A DNA stretch of 64,000 bases from Lutimaribacter_A marinistellae (lineage in GTDB: Bacteria > Pseudomonadota > Alphaproteobacteria > Rhodobacterales > Rhodobacteraceae). The notes beneath the pieces were generated by a model that was not told the DNA's origin, made no database searches, and worked only from the letters and a program-made list of their open reading frames with translations. This document shows positions 38,401 through 46,286 of the stretch, in pieces. How positions within the stretch are numbered: the first letter of the stretch is position 1; each line of letters begins with the position of its first letter. The stretch covers positions 1 to 64,000 of the forward strand of contig NZ_JBHRXI010000016.1 of NCBI RefSeq assembly GCF_042648365.1, read 5' to 3'. The position numbers were made by a program, and so were the translations under genes.

Positions 38401-38821
38401 CCACCCGCGCGCCGCTCAAGGCAATGCGCTTGGGTCGCACCTCTCCCTTCAACAAAGGACGCATGGCAAGGCTGGCCTCGGCGCGTTCGAGGTCTGCGAT
38501 CACGCGGCCGGCAGGGTCGGTCAGCCGCAGGTCGAGCAACCTCAGGCGCGGACGCCACCCCTCGTGTATGACGAAACTCACGTCGCCAAACGTGACACGC
38601 AGCCCACCGGTCGCTTGTTCCAGCCGCGCTTCGACGCGGGTCTTGAGCCAGTCGGGCGCGTGCAAACGCTGACCCACGACCATGACGGCGGCCAGCACGG
38701 CGAAGGCCGCCAGAACGATCGCGCCGCGGAGGGCTTTCAGCCCGGCCTTGCGTTTGCGGTGCCGTCGGGGCGCACTGCCCTTTTCACCCGGCTCTGGCGA
38801 TCTATTATGCGCCTCACTCAC
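35435..38821 (-). CDS. Large AsmA/YhdP-like membrane-anchored protein
   Basis: 1128 residues from a GTG start with a poor SD; no better start precedes the membrane segment. A basic cytosolic tail (RRHRKRKAGLKALRG) is followed by one transmembrane helix near residues 33-50. A very long beta-rich periplasmic part ends in the AsmA_2/DUF3971-type C terminus (ILFSEIDARMQITPQALRVLSASAEGPSIGLSMDG). Members of this AsmA-like group (YhdP, TamB) form elongated grooves that move phospholipids between membranes; that role is inferred here. The final 40 residues are proline/alanine rich. Upstream of queA; divergent from bcp with only 27 bp between start codons. Confidence 0.88.
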   Translation of the reverse strand: MSEAHNRSPEPGEKGSAPRRHRKRKAGLKALRGAIVLAAFAVLAAVMVVGQRLHAPDWLKTRVEARLEQATGGLRVTFGDVSFVIHEGWRPRLRLLDLRLTDPAGRVIADLERAEASLAMRPLLKGEVRPKRIALSGARVDLRRERDGTLVLSSFNAARSEQAPDLPALMERWDALFLSPQFSALAGFELTDVSLQYRDLRAGRSWTADAGQVRITREGQEMRVATAFSVLGGRDYASSVEANYTSRLGEPEARFGISIADLAAEDIASQSPALQWLGVLQAPISGSLRGSVEAEGQLGTVSATLQIGPGAVQPNEGTKPIPFTGARTYFTYSPDLQRLDFNEIAIESAWGSAVADGQAFLDGVAEGRLDRLVGQLSLGNIRVNPDDVYPEPLEIDHAALDLSLRLDPFRLELGQMNVRHEDRTLILSGGLDASTEGWALRLDAWMDRLTPAQLLGYWPESVADKPREWVTENLQAADLSDLDLALRLKPDTPPALHADFRFENARIRFAKTLPPLEDARGRASLLGRRFSATTHAGVVRPGTGGEIDASGSSFIIPDIGIPKAAPGIARLRAAGGVTEMMAMLDRPPLEVLSKAGLPVDLAEGKVTMQGTLALPLKDRVLVEELDFHFTGGVSDLSSSVLVPGTVLSAEYLSLRGDNTVVELSGQGLFGAVPVQARWRQPIGAPPETRSRLTGTIAVSRALLEEIDAALPPDMLSGEGQAAFEIDLGGGQAPTLTANSNLAGVILAIPQLGWRKPAGTEGRFEIAARLGPDPVVERLSLDAAGLRARGTIAFRSGGGFDRLRLSSFELGDWLAVPAEIVGRGSAAPDIRVLGGVLDLRRSQFGSGGGTGGGDAPGLSIALDRLQITSDIALTGLRGRLTTARGLSGTFTAKLNGGPDLTGQVLPRPQGAGVMVQATDAGSVFRAAGILQQAVGGSFQMVIDPLEAEGYYDAQLAVRDTRIRDAPAMAALLNAISVVGLIDEMSGQGILFSEIDARMQITPQALRVLSASAEGPSIGLSMDGVVDTQRQLLNLRGVVSPVYLLNSIGSVLTRKGEGVIGFNYTLSGSTTSPQVSINPLSGLAPGFLREIFREPAPSAPAPQTPAIRGQQAPAQPSPAAPAPSGGGGDR

Positions 38822-38848
38822 TCGACATATTCAACCCGGAGGTGCCCC

Positions 38849-39310
38849 ATGCCCGAGACGTCCGATACCGCCCCTGATTTCACCCTGCCACGCGATGGCG
38901 GCGATGAGGTGACATTGTCAGAACTGCGCGGCGGCAAGGTCGTTCTGTTTTTCTATCCCCGCGATGATACGCCGGGCTGCACCAAGGAATCCATCGCCTT
39001 TTCCGCGAACAAGGACGCCTTTGCCGAAGCTGGGGCAACCGTGTTCGGTATCTCGCGCGATACGGTGGCCAAGCATGACAAGTTCATCGCCAAGCACGAC
39101 CTGACGGTTCCTTTGCTGTCGGATGCCGAAAGCACGGTCTGCGAGGATTACGGCGTATGGGTCGAGAAGAACATGTACGGCAAGAAATCGATGGGGATCG
39201 AACGCTCGACCTTCCTGATCGACGAAGAGGGCAAGATCGCCCGTGTCTGGCGCAAGGTAAAGGTGCCCGGCCATGTCGAAGAGGTGCTGGAGGCCGTGAA
39301 GAACGCCTGA
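38849..39310 (+). CDS. bcp: Thioredoxin-dependent thiol peroxidase (PrxQ/Bcp)
   Basis: 153 residues. The start has a strong GGAGGTGCCCC ribosome site. The peroxidatic cysteine is Cys44 in PRDDTPGCTKES. The resolving cysteine five residues on in E. coli Bcp (TPGCTxxxC) is replaced by Ile49, and the only other cysteine is Cys98, so this is either a 1-Cys type or uses a distant partner. It reduces hydrogen and organic peroxides. Its 27-bp separation from the AsmA-like gene means overlapping divergent promoters. Confidence 0.95.
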   Translation: MPETSDTAPDFTLPRDGGDEVTLSELRGGKVVLFFYPRDDTPGCTKESIAFSANKDAFAEAGATVFGISRDTVAKHDKFIAKHDLTVPLLSDAESTVCEDYGVWVEKNMYGKKSMGIERSTFLIDEEGKIARVWRKVKVPGHVEEVLEAVKNA

Positions 39311-39373
39311 CCCTCGACCCGCCGCGCACCTTGCGCTAAGCCGCGCGGCGGGAACGAACGAGAGGATCGCGCC

Positions 39374-40213
39374 ATGATGATGACCCTGACGCAGATGGCC
39401 ACCGAGGTTCTGACAACGGCCGATGGCCGAGAAAAAACAGCGCTTTCGCGTCGTCATGCAGCCGCATGGGTCGCGTCCCGCAAGGGAGAGGCGGCGGCCA
39501 TAGAGATTGGAACCGCCAATCCGCCCCTGCACCCGGCCCGGCCAGATCGGCCCGAGCTGCTGTCGCCACGGGACGTGCCGCGCCGGCGGCCCGGATCGCC
39601 GGCGGGCCGTATCGCGCTGCTGCATGCCGTGGCCCATATCGAGTTGAACGCCGTCGATCTGCATTGGGACATCATCGCCCGGTTCGGTCACGTACCCATG
39701 CCCATCGGGTTTTACGACGACTGGGTGAAATGCGCCGACGAGGAATCCAAGCATTTCAACCTTGTCTGTGACTGCCTTGAAGCGCTTGGCAGCCATTACG
39801 GAGCGCTGCCCGCCCATGCCGGGATGTGGCGCGCAGCCGAGGATACGGCCGAGGACCTAATGGGACGGCTGGCAGTTGTCCCCATGGTGCTGGAGGCGCG
39901 CGGTCTGGACGTCACCCCGGGGATGATCGAGATCTTCCGCAAGGCAGGAGCCGAGGGCGCGGTATCCGCGCTCGAAACGATTTACGCCGAGGAAGTGGCA
40001 CATGTCGCTTACGGCTCGAAGTGGTTTCACTTCCTGTGCGGACGCGAAGACGTCGACCCCAAGGAGGTGTTCCACACCCTTGTCAGGCGGTATTTCCACG
40101 GCGCGTTGAAGCCCCCCTTCAACGAAGAGAAGCGCGCCGAAGCGGGCCTGCCCCCCGATTTCTACTGGCCGCTTGCCGAGGAAACGCCGGCCCGCGACCG
40201 GGCCGCCACGTGA
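39374..40213 (+). CDS. DUF455 ferritin-like protein
   Basis: 279 residues. The ferritin-like diiron candidates are AHIELNAVDLHWDI (E, H), DEESKHFNLV (E, H) and IYAEEVAHVAYG (E, H), three E-x2-H-type helices as in DUF455/MiaE-like proteins. The family is uncharacterised, although the fold suggests a diiron oxygenase or oxidase. It starts 63 bp after bcp on the same strand with AGAGGATCGCG upstream, so the two may be co-expressed. Confidence 0.9.
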   Translation: MMMTLTQMATEVLTTADGREKTALSRRHAAAWVASRKGEAAAIEIGTANPPLHPARPDRPELLSPRDVPRRRPGSPAGRIALLHAVAHIELNAVDLHWDIIARFGHVPMPIGFYDDWVKCADEESKHFNLVCDCLEALGSHYGALPAHAGMWRAAEDTAEDLMGRLAVVPMVLEARGLDVTPGMIEIFRKAGAEGAVSALETIYAEEVAHVAYGSKWFHFLCGREDVDPKEVFHTLVRRYFHGALKPPFNEEKRAEAGLPPDFYWPLAEETPARDRAAT

Positions 40214-40376
40214 TCTGATCGGCGGGTTTCCGCCCATAAATGCTTCAAATCGGGTGAAAAACTGTCCACTCGGTCAACATTCTTGCCCAATTGCCGCCTC
40301 AACGGTATGCAAACGCTCCAAGGACCGTCCTGATACTCACCGGGACGGACGAGGTTGGGGAAGGAAGGACGGCGGC

Positions 40377-41705
40377 GTGCGAACACGTCTGGCAATCACC
40401 ATACATGCTCTGCTCGAGCGTCATTTCCCGGAACGTCGGGTATTTCTGAAATCCGATACCGATACGCGCTTCATCCGGTTGAAATCCGGGACTCAGCTGG
40501 CCGCGTATGCCGGGGTGACCATCACAATCGCCTGGACGATCGTTGCGACAGCGATCATCCTGATGGACAGCATCGGATCGGGCAATTTTCGGGAACAGGC
40601 CAAGCGGGACCGGGCGACCTACCAGGAACGCCTTAACCAGATGTCCGCTGAACGCGATGCCCGCGCCGAAGAGGCGTTGGCCGCGCAGGAACGGTTCAAC
40701 GCGGCGCTGCGCCAGATCTCGGTAATGCAGACCGATCTGCTGCAATCCGAGACCCGCAGGCGCGAACTGGAAACCGGTATCGAGGTCATACAGACCACTC
40801 TTCGCACCGTCATGAAGGAACGCGAGGCCGCGCGCATGGCAGCGTCCGAGTTCGAACAGAAACTCAACGGTGACGGTTCCGTGCAGCAGGTCGCGGCCGC
40901 TGCGCCTGCACAGATGAGCTTCATGGCCGAGGCGTTGGCAAATACCGCAGCCGAACGCGACCAGATCCTGGCCGATGCCCGCGCAGCTTTGGAGCAGCGC
41001 GAGGAGTTGGAGCTAGAAATCGACCTGATGCGCGAACGAAACGACCAGATCTTCCGCCAGTTGGAAGAGGCGATGGCCATTTCGGTCGAGCCGCTCGACA
41101 AGATGTTCCGCAGCGCGGGCATGCCCACCGACAGCATCATCGAACAGGTGCGGCGCGGCTATAGCGGTCAGGGCGGTCCGCTGACCCCTTTATCCTTCTC
41201 GACACGCGGTGAGGAGCCATCGGCGGACGAACTGCGTGCCAATGCCCTCCTGCAACAGATGGACCAGTTGAACCTGTACCGCATCGCGGCCCAGCAGGCG
41301 CCCTTTGCCATTCCGGTCAAGTCGTCCTTCCGTTTCACCAGCGGCTTCGGCAGCCGCCGTGACCCCAAGACCGGCGGTCGCCGGATGCACAATGGCGTCG
41401 ATTTCGCGGCTTCGCACGGGACCGACATCTTTGCCACCGCCGATGGCGTTGTGACCCATGCAGGGTGGCAGTCTGGCTTTGGTCGGCTGATCCGGATCAA
41501 GCACGCGTTCGGAATCGAGACGCTTTACGCGCATAACACGCGGCTTCGTGTCAAAGTCGGTCAAAGAGTCTCGCGCGGGGACCACATAGCTGATATGGGT
41601 AGCACCGGACGGTCGACCGGCACCCATCTGCATTACGAGGTGCGCGTGAACGGACGCCCGGTTAACCCCATGATCTACATCAAGGCTGCACGCAATGTTT
41701 TCTAA
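40377..41705 (+). CDS. Membrane-anchored M23 family metallopeptidase
   Basis: 442 residues from a GTG start with AAGGAAGGA upstream. One transmembrane helix (AYAGVTITIAWTIVATAIIL) is followed by a long periplasmic coiled coil (residues ~65-230) and a LytM/M23 domain. The zinc ligands are visible in MHNGVDFA (His, Asp) and HLHYEV. It should cleave peptidoglycan cross-bridges. The bactofilin gene overlaps its end by 11 nt, a pairing known from LmdC/BacA-type shape systems, where the cytosolic filament positions the hydrolase. Confidence 0.92.
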   Translation: MRTRLAITIHALLERHFPERRVFLKSDTDTRFIRLKSGTQLAAYAGVTITIAWTIVATAIILMDSIGSGNFREQAKRDRATYQERLNQMSAERDARAEEALAAQERFNAALRQISVMQTDLLQSETRRRELETGIEVIQTTLRTVMKEREAARMAASEFEQKLNGDGSVQQVAAAAPAQMSFMAEALANTAAERDQILADARAALEQREELELEIDLMRERNDQIFRQLEEAMAISVEPLDKMFRSAGMPTDSIIEQVRRGYSGQGGPLTPLSFSTRGEEPSADELRANALLQQMDQLNLYRIAAQQAPFAIPVKSSFRFTSGFGSRRDPKTGGRRMHNGVDFAASHGTDIFATADGVVTHAGWQSGFGRLIRIKHAFGIETLYAHNTRLRVKVGQRVSRGDHIADMGSTGRSTGTHLHYEVRVNGRPVNPMIYIKAARNVF

Positions 41706-42231
41706 AAGCAAAATCAACGAGCCCGCTCAGGATACGGCCAAGCCCTCCCCTGCCCCTGCCACTCCGCAGTCGTCGGCCCCCGCGCAGTCGGACCACCGCC
41801 CGAGCGCGCCCAAGGCCAAGCCGCCGGCATCGGTTCTGTCCTCGGATCTGCACATCACCGGCAATCTCAAGACGACCGGCGACATCCAGGTCGAGGGCAC
41901 CGTCGAGGGCGACATCCGCGCGCACCTGCTGACCATCGGCGAAAGCGCGACGATCAAGGGCGAAGTCACCGCAGATGACGTGGTGATCAATGGCCGGATC
42001 GTCGGACGTGTACGCGGCCTCAAGGTGCGGCTGACTTCCACCGCGCGGGTCGAGGGCGACATCATCCACAAGACGATCGCAATCGAATCGGGCGCGCATT
42101 TCGAAGGCTCGGTTCAGCGTCAGGACGACCCGCTGAACCCCGGCCGCGCCGCCAAGCCCGGCAGCAACCCCGCCAGCGCTCAGGCCGCCCCTCAGGGCAA
42201 GCCCGCCGCTGCTGGTCAGTCGGCCGACTGA
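41695..42231 (+). CDS. Bactofilin (polymer-forming cytoskeletal protein)
   Basis: 178 residues. Residues about 45-145 form the DUF583 beta-helix (SVLSSDLHITGNLKTTGDIQ, VEGTVEGDIRAHLLTIGES, GRIVGRVRGLKVRL). This core is flanked by proline/alanine-rich disordered tails, as in bactofilins. It polymerises without nucleotide into filaments at the membrane. The start lies inside the end of the M23 peptidase gene, so the two are translationally linked and likely act together in cell shape or septal wall work. Confidence 0.95.
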   Translation: MFSKSKINEPAQDTAKPSPAPATPQSSAPAQSDHRPSAPKAKPPASVLSSDLHITGNLKTTGDIQVEGTVEGDIRAHLLTIGESATIKGEVTADDVVINGRIVGRVRGLKVRLTSTARVEGDIIHKTIAIESGAHFEGSVQRQDDPLNPGRAAKPGSNPASAQAAPQGKPAAAGQSAD

Positions 42232-42262
42232 GTACGGCGCCCGAACAGGTGCAAGTACATGC

Positions 42263-42291
42263 AACGCCGCGGTGATACCGCGGCGTTTTTC
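42263..42291 (+). terminator. Rho-independent terminator of the M23-bactofilin operon
   Basis: CGCCGCGGT (42265-42273) and ACCGCGGCG (42277-42285) pair around a 3-nt loop, extended by AA/TT, and run into TTTTTC. It lies 31 nt after the bactofilin stop. Confidence 0.92.
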
Positions 42292-42303
42292 ATTTGTCTG
42301 GCA

Positions 42304-43266
42304 CTATTGCCCCAGCATCCACGTTCCGTCCGGCCAAAACGCATGGAAGGCGAAGGCGAAAAGCAGATCATGCGGCACGTCATGGCCCTGTCCGTCCTGC
42401 ACACGGATATTGCCCACGTCCCGACCCTTGGCGATTTCACGGGTGTCCAGCGGCGAAGCCTGACCAGATTGCCACGTTAGCGACAGGCCTGCCTCGTCCA
42501 ATTGGCCGGATTCGCGCAGCCGGGTCAGCGGCCAAGCCCTTTCCCCCACGCGTACGACCCGCGCCAATGGGTCTATTCCATGCGGAGGGTTCTCGCCGGT
42601 ATAGAGGAAGGGCTGCCGGGACGTGTCATAGCCCCGGTAAGGATTCTGCCCATATGCCCGGCGAAAGGACGGCTCGGCCATGACCAGCCCGTCCGGATGC
42701 GCCTGCCTGAAGGCGGACCAGCTTTCCATCCATGACGGCAGCAGCGTCAGTTCGGTGCCGGTCAGCGATCCGACGATCGCTTCGCCTCGCGCCTGTTGCC
42801 ACCAGCTTTCGGTTTGCCTGTCATACATCACCATGTCGGAATGGCGCAGCTTGCCGGTCACTCCGAATTCCAGCACGCCCGCCGCAGTTCGCCGGTCGAA
42901 ACTGAGCGCAGAGTTGCAAAGCGGGCAATAGGTGACAGCGACCGGTATGCCCGAAACACTGTCGTTCACGATTTCATGCCAAAGCAGATAACGGATCGGG
43001 TAGGCGCGCGCCGGTGCCCCGTCCATATCAAGCGTGATGACAGGCTCTCGCTCGTCCAGCTTGGCGTCCTGCGACGCGGGGACGAAGTCGGGCGAGCTGA
43101 GCGCCGGAATGCCGTCACGCGGCGGACCGCCTGACCGGATCTCGGACCATTCGGCGATACTGCTTTGCGAAAAATCGGTTTTGGGGAACTCGCGGCTCCA
43201 CGCCGCGGGATCTGCCGCAAGCGGCAGTGCGAGGGAACAGGCAATCAGGGCAGCGAAAAGGCGCAT
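42304..43266 (-). CDS. DUF3179 domain secreted protein
   Basis: 320 residues from the ATG at 43266, preceded by GGAGGAGACCCC. MRLFAALIACSLALPLAADP is a signal peptide. The family signature is intact: HEIVNDSVSGIPVAVTYCPLCNSALSFDR with the CPLC pair, HSDMVMYDRQTESWWQQ, and YGQNPYRGYDTSRQPFLY. DUF3179 proteins are of unknown function and are often exported; the CPLC motif suggests metal or redox chemistry. Single gene, convergent with the bactofilin operon. Confidence 0.92.
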   Translation of the reverse strand: MRLFAALIACSLALPLAADPAAWSREFPKTDFSQSSIAEWSEIRSGGPPRDGIPALSSPDFVPASQDAKLDEREPVITLDMDGAPARAYPIRYLLWHEIVNDSVSGIPVAVTYCPLCNSALSFDRRTAAGVLEFGVTGKLRHSDMVMYDRQTESWWQQARGEAIVGSLTGTELTLLPSWMESWSAFRQAHPDGLVMAEPSFRRAYGQNPYRGYDTSRQPFLYTGENPPHGIDPLARVVRVGERAWPLTRLRESGQLDEAGLSLTWQSGQASPLDTREIAKGRDVGNIRVQDGQGHDVPHDLLFAFAFHAFWPDGTWMLGQ

Positions 43267-43349
43267 GGGGTCTCCTCCATGCGCCTGATCGTGCATTGTT
43301 GGCAATGATGCGAGAAGACGCCCCCACGCGGATGTGACCGCGCGTGGGG

Positions 43350-43895
43350 TCAATCGGTGACCGTCACCTTCTGCATCATGTCGGGCGCGCCCACCACCGC
43401 GCCATTGGGGCCGGTGCCGAGTTTGATCGCGTCGACCACATCCATGCCGCCGGTGACTTCGCCCACGACCGTGTACTGACCGTTGAGGAAATCGCCCGGC
43501 GCGAACATAATGAAGAACTGCGAGTTGGCCGAATTGGGATCCTGTGCCCGCGCCATCCCCACGACACCGCGTTTGAACGCGATGTCCGAGAACTCTGCCG
43601 GAAGATCGGGACGGTCGGATCCACCCATGCCCGCACGGCGCATGTCTCCTCCCTTGCGACCAAACTGCACGTCGCCGGTCTGGGCCATGAACCCTTCGAT
43701 CACGCGATGAAAGACCACGCCGTCATACTGCCCGGCTGCGGCCAGCGCCGTGATCTGCTCCACATGCCGAGGCGCCACGTCCTCGAACAGGTCGATGGTC
43801 ACGATGCCGTTGGCTTCGCCCGCAACCTCGATTTCCAGCCCGGTAGCAAGCGCCGGACTTGCGGCAAAGACGAGAAGCGCGGCCAGCTTACGCAT
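43350..43895 (-). CDS. Periplasmic peptidyl-prolyl cis-trans isomerase (cyclophilin)
   Basis: 181 residues with signal peptide MRKLAALLVFAASPALA. The cyclophilin core has YDGVVFHRVIEGFMAQTGD and GMARAQDPNSANSQFFIMFAPGDFLNGQYTVVGEV, including the catalytic arginine of FHR and the conserved SQFF. It isomerises prolyl bonds of exported proteins. Its start overlaps the end of the upstream cyclophilin gene by 8 nt, so both are translated from one mRNA for two compartments. Confidence 0.95.
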   Translation of the reverse strand: MRKLAALLVFAASPALATGLEIEVAGEANGIVTIDLFEDVAPRHVEQITALAAAGQYDGVVFHRVIEGFMAQTGDVQFGRKGGDMRRAGMGGSDRPDLPAEFSDIAFKRGVVGMARAQDPNSANSQFFIMFAPGDFLNGQYTVVGEVTGGMDVVDAIKLGTGPNGAVVGAPDMMQKVTVTD

Positions 43896-44394
43896 CTGCG
43901 GCCACCTTGACGCTGATCATGCGGTCGGGCGTCGCAGGCGGCTCCCCCCGGGTGATCGCATCGACATGCTCCATCCCCTCGATGACTCGGCCATAGACCG
44001 TGTATTGACCGTTCAGGAAATGGTTGTCCTTGAAGTTGATGAAGAACTGCGAGTTGGCGGAGTTCGGATTGGCCGAACGCGCCGCACCGAGCGTGCCGCG
44101 ATCATGGGGCAGCTTGGAAAACTCGGCGGGCAGATCGGGCAGCGCCGAACCACCGGTGCCGGCCATGCGGATGTTGAACCCGTCTTCCATGTCGCCATGC
44201 TGCACATCGCCGGTCTGCGCCATGAACCCGTCGATCACGCGGTGGAAAGCAACGTTGTCATACTCACCTGCGCGGGCCAGGTCCTTCATCCGCTCGGCGT
44301 GTTTGGGCGCGACATCAGGCAACAGCTCGATGGTGACGGTGCCGCCCTTGAGCTCGATGAGAATGGTGTTTTCGGGATCCTTGATCTCGGCCAT
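43888..44394 (-). CDS. Cytosolic peptidyl-prolyl cis-trans isomerase (cyclophilin)
   Basis: 168 residues from the ATG at 44394 with GGAGGGCCAG upstream; the frame is open further upstream but that part is antisense to pgk. Cyclophilin motifs are YDNVAFHRVIDGFMAQTGD and SANPNSANSQFFINFKDNHFLNGQYTVYGRV. There is no signal peptide, so it works in the cytoplasm. It is the first gene of the two-cyclophilin unit and is divergent from pgk across 135 bp. Confidence 0.95.
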   Translation of the reverse strand: MAEIKDPENTILIELKGGTVTIELLPDVAPKHAERMKDLARAGEYDNVAFHRVIDGFMAQTGDVQHGDMEDGFNIRMAGTGGSALPDLPAEFSKLPHDRGTLGAARSANPNSANSQFFINFKDNHFLNGQYTVYGRVIEGMEHVDAITRGEPPATPDRMISVKVAADA

Positions 44395-44529
44395 CTGGCC
44401 CTCCTGTGGTTCCGTGTCTCGCGGCATACCTAAGCCGCGGCCCGACCAATGCCAAGTCACGCATTGACCTGAGGGGTGATTCCGGGGAAAGAGCGCCCCG
44501 AGAAGCAGGAACACCACGGAGCGAAAGCC

Positions 44530-45741
44530 ATGAGCTGGAAGACCCTCGACGAGATGGACCTGAACGGCAAGCGGGTTCTGGTTCGCGTGGACATCAACGT
44601 ACCCGTCGAAAACGGACGCGTCACCGACGCGACCCGCATCGAACGCGTGGGCCCGACCGTTCAGGACATTCTGGCAAAAGGCGGCACACCGATCCTGCTT
44701 GCACATTTCGGCCGTCCCAAGGGCAAACATGTGCCCGGGCTGTCGTTGCAACCGCTGATCCCGGCACTTGAGAGAGCGTTCGGCGTGACAGTTGCCTTCT
44801 GTGCCGATTGCCGTGGTCCCGCCGCCCGGGCCGCGGTGGAAAGCCTGCCCGCGGGCGCTGTCCTGCTGCTCGAGAACACGCGCTTCCATGCGGGCGAGGA
44901 AAAGAACGACCCTTCGCTCGGCGCGGAGATTGCGGAACTCGGCGATGTCTATTGCAACGATGCGTTTTCGGCCGCGCATCGCGCCCATGCCTCGACCGAG
45001 GGAGTTGCCAGGCGTCTGCCGTCCTGCGCCGGACGCCTTATGGAGGCAGAGCTGACTGCGTTGGAACGCGCGCTTGGAGCGCCGGAGCGTCCCGTGGTTG
45101 CCGTGGTCGGCGGGGCCAAGGTCTCGACCAAGCTGGAACTGCTCGGCAATCTTGTTGAAAAAGTGGAATACCTCGTGATCGGCGGCGGTATGGCCAACAC
45201 CTTTCTGGCGGCGCGCGGCGTGGATGTGGGCAAATCGCTATGCGAACGGGACATGACCGCGACCGCACGCCAAATCATGGAGAAGGCTGAAAAGACAGGG
45301 TGCGAGATCGTCCTGCCCGTCGACGTGGTGGTCGCCCGCGAGTTCAAGGCCGGCGCCGCCAACGAAACGGTGGCTGTTGATGCCTGCCCTGACGACGCCA
45401 TGATCCTCGATGCAGGTCCGCGGACCGTGGATCGCATTCGCGAGGTTTTCGAAACCGCCAGAACCGTGATCTGGAACGGTCCTATGGGTGCGTTCGAGAT
45501 CGAACCGTTTGACATGGCTACAAATGCAGCCGCCAGCAAGGCGGCCGAGATGACGCGTGCCGGGGATCTGGTCAGCGTTGCGGGCGGCGGGGATACCGTG
45601 GCCGCGCTGAACAAATCCGGCGCCGCTGCGGATTTCACCTATATCTCGACCGCCGGCGGCGCCTTCCTTGAGTGGATGGAAGGCAAGACATTGCCGGGGG
45701 TCGCCGTACTGGACGCGGAACCGACGACCGAACCTGCCTGA
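44530..45741 (+). CDS. pgk: Phosphoglycerate kinase
   Basis: 403 residues. Signature segments are KRVLVRVDINVPVENGRV, LLAHFGRPKGK, LLENTRFHAGEEKND, VVGGAKVSTKLELL, IWNGPMGAFEIEPF and the nucleotide-binding SVAGGGDTVAALNKSG. It interconverts 1,3-bisphosphoglycerate and 3-phosphoglycerate with ADP/ATP. The start (ATG at 44530) follows GGAGCGAAAGCC. No other glycolytic gene is adjacent; downstream genes converge on it. Confidence 0.98.
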   Translation: MSWKTLDEMDLNGKRVLVRVDINVPVENGRVTDATRIERVGPTVQDILAKGGTPILLAHFGRPKGKHVPGLSLQPLIPALERAFGVTVAFCADCRGPAARAAVESLPAGAVLLLENTRFHAGEEKNDPSLGAEIAELGDVYCNDAFSAAHRAHASTEGVARRLPSCAGRLMEAELTALERALGAPERPVVAVVGGAKVSTKLELLGNLVEKVEYLVIGGGMANTFLAARGVDVGKSLCERDMTATARQIMEKAEKTGCEIVLPVDVVVAREFKAGAANETVAVDACPDDAMILDAGPRTVDRIREVFETARTVIWNGPMGAFEIEPFDMATNAAASKAAEMTRAGDLVSVAGGGDTVAALNKSGAAADFTYISTAGGAFLEWMEGKTLPGVAVLDAEPTTEPA

Positions 45742-45747
45742 GCGGGC

Positions 45748-45924
45748 TTACCGTCGCACCGTACGACGCTCCTGGTGCCACGGCAGGTCGAACTCGACAG
45801 GGCTCGCGGCTGCGCCCGTCCCCGAACTGACGCGCGGATCGTCTTCGAGCAGCGCACGCTGCATGTCCGACAGATCGGGGCTGTGAAATCGCCTGACATT
45901 CGTGCTGAAGAAAAACGGAATCAT
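45748..45924 (-). CDS. Unrecognised 58-residue ORF coupled to the DUF465 gene
   Basis: The ATG overlaps the stop of the DUF465 gene in an ATGA junction and the frame ends with TAA 7 nt from the pgk stop. The predicted product begins MIPFFFSTNVRRF, continues through SPDLSDMQRALLEDDPRVSSG and ends in an arginine-rich WHQERRTVRR. The short hydrophobic N terminus, the acidic middle and the basic end give no family match that I can recall. The coupling and exact fit between neighbours support it being translated. Confidence 0.55.
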   Translation of the reverse strand: MIPFFFSTNVRRFHSPDLSDMQRALLEDDPRVSSGTGAAASPVEFDLPWHQERRTVRR

Positions 45925-46181
45925 GCAGACACCCCCCCGACCCGGTCACGACGCTGGCCGGGCGAAAGCGCCGTTAACGTCCGCAACAATCCTTCGTAGC
46001 GTGCCATTTCGTCCTTGATGCGCAAACGGCGGCGCTTGAGCCTCTGCAAGGACTCCATGCAGGGGGCGGGGCGTTTGAGTTCGTCGCCGATTTTCTTCTT
46101 CAGCTCCAGATGCCGCGCCTTGAGTGCGGCAAGCTTTACGTCCAGCGAAAAGCGTCGGACCCTCAAACTCTTGCTGTTCAT
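45921..46181 (-). CDS. DUF465 (YdcH-like) protein
   Basis: 86 residues from the ATG at 46181 with AGGAAGGAGACTGAG upstream. The middle is the charged helical hairpin of DUF465 (LDVKLAALKARHLELKKKIGDELKRP ... LKRRRLRIKDEMARYEGLL). Family members are small cytosolic proteins of unknown function, frequent in alphaproteobacteria. It is divergent from the OxyR-like gene across 105 bp and its stop overlaps the following 58-residue ORF. Confidence 0.85.
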   Translation of the reverse strand: MNSKSLRVRRFSLDVKLAALKARHLELKKKIGDELKRPAPCMESLQRLKRRRLRIKDEMARYEGLLRTLTALSPGQRRDRVGGVSA

Positions 46182-46231
46182 CTCAGTCTCCTTCCTAACA
46201 CAGAAGACAAGATGGCGGTCATCAGAAATTG

Positions 46232-46261
46232 TTGAAGCCAATGTTGATGAGTTTATATATA
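46232..46261 (+). promoter_or_regulatory. Candidate sigma70-type promoter of the OxyR-like gene
   Basis: TTGAAG (46232-46237) and TATATA (46256-46261) are separated by 18 bp and stand 25 bp before the start codon. The -10 element overlaps the OxyR-type palindrome, a layout suited to autorepression. Confidence 0.45.
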
Positions 46262-46273
46262 GGAAAATCCTAT
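46259..46273. promoter_or_regulatory. OxyR-type palindrome (ATAG-N7-CTAT)
   Basis: ATAGGAAAATCCTAT has the exact 15-bp spacing of an OxyR half-site (ATAG-N7-CTAT), with inverted arms ATAGGA/TCCTAT. It ends 13 bp before the start of the OxyR-like regulator and lies in the promoter shared with the DUF465 gene. Confidence 0.65.
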
Positions 46274-46286
46274 TTTATGTTGCCCC

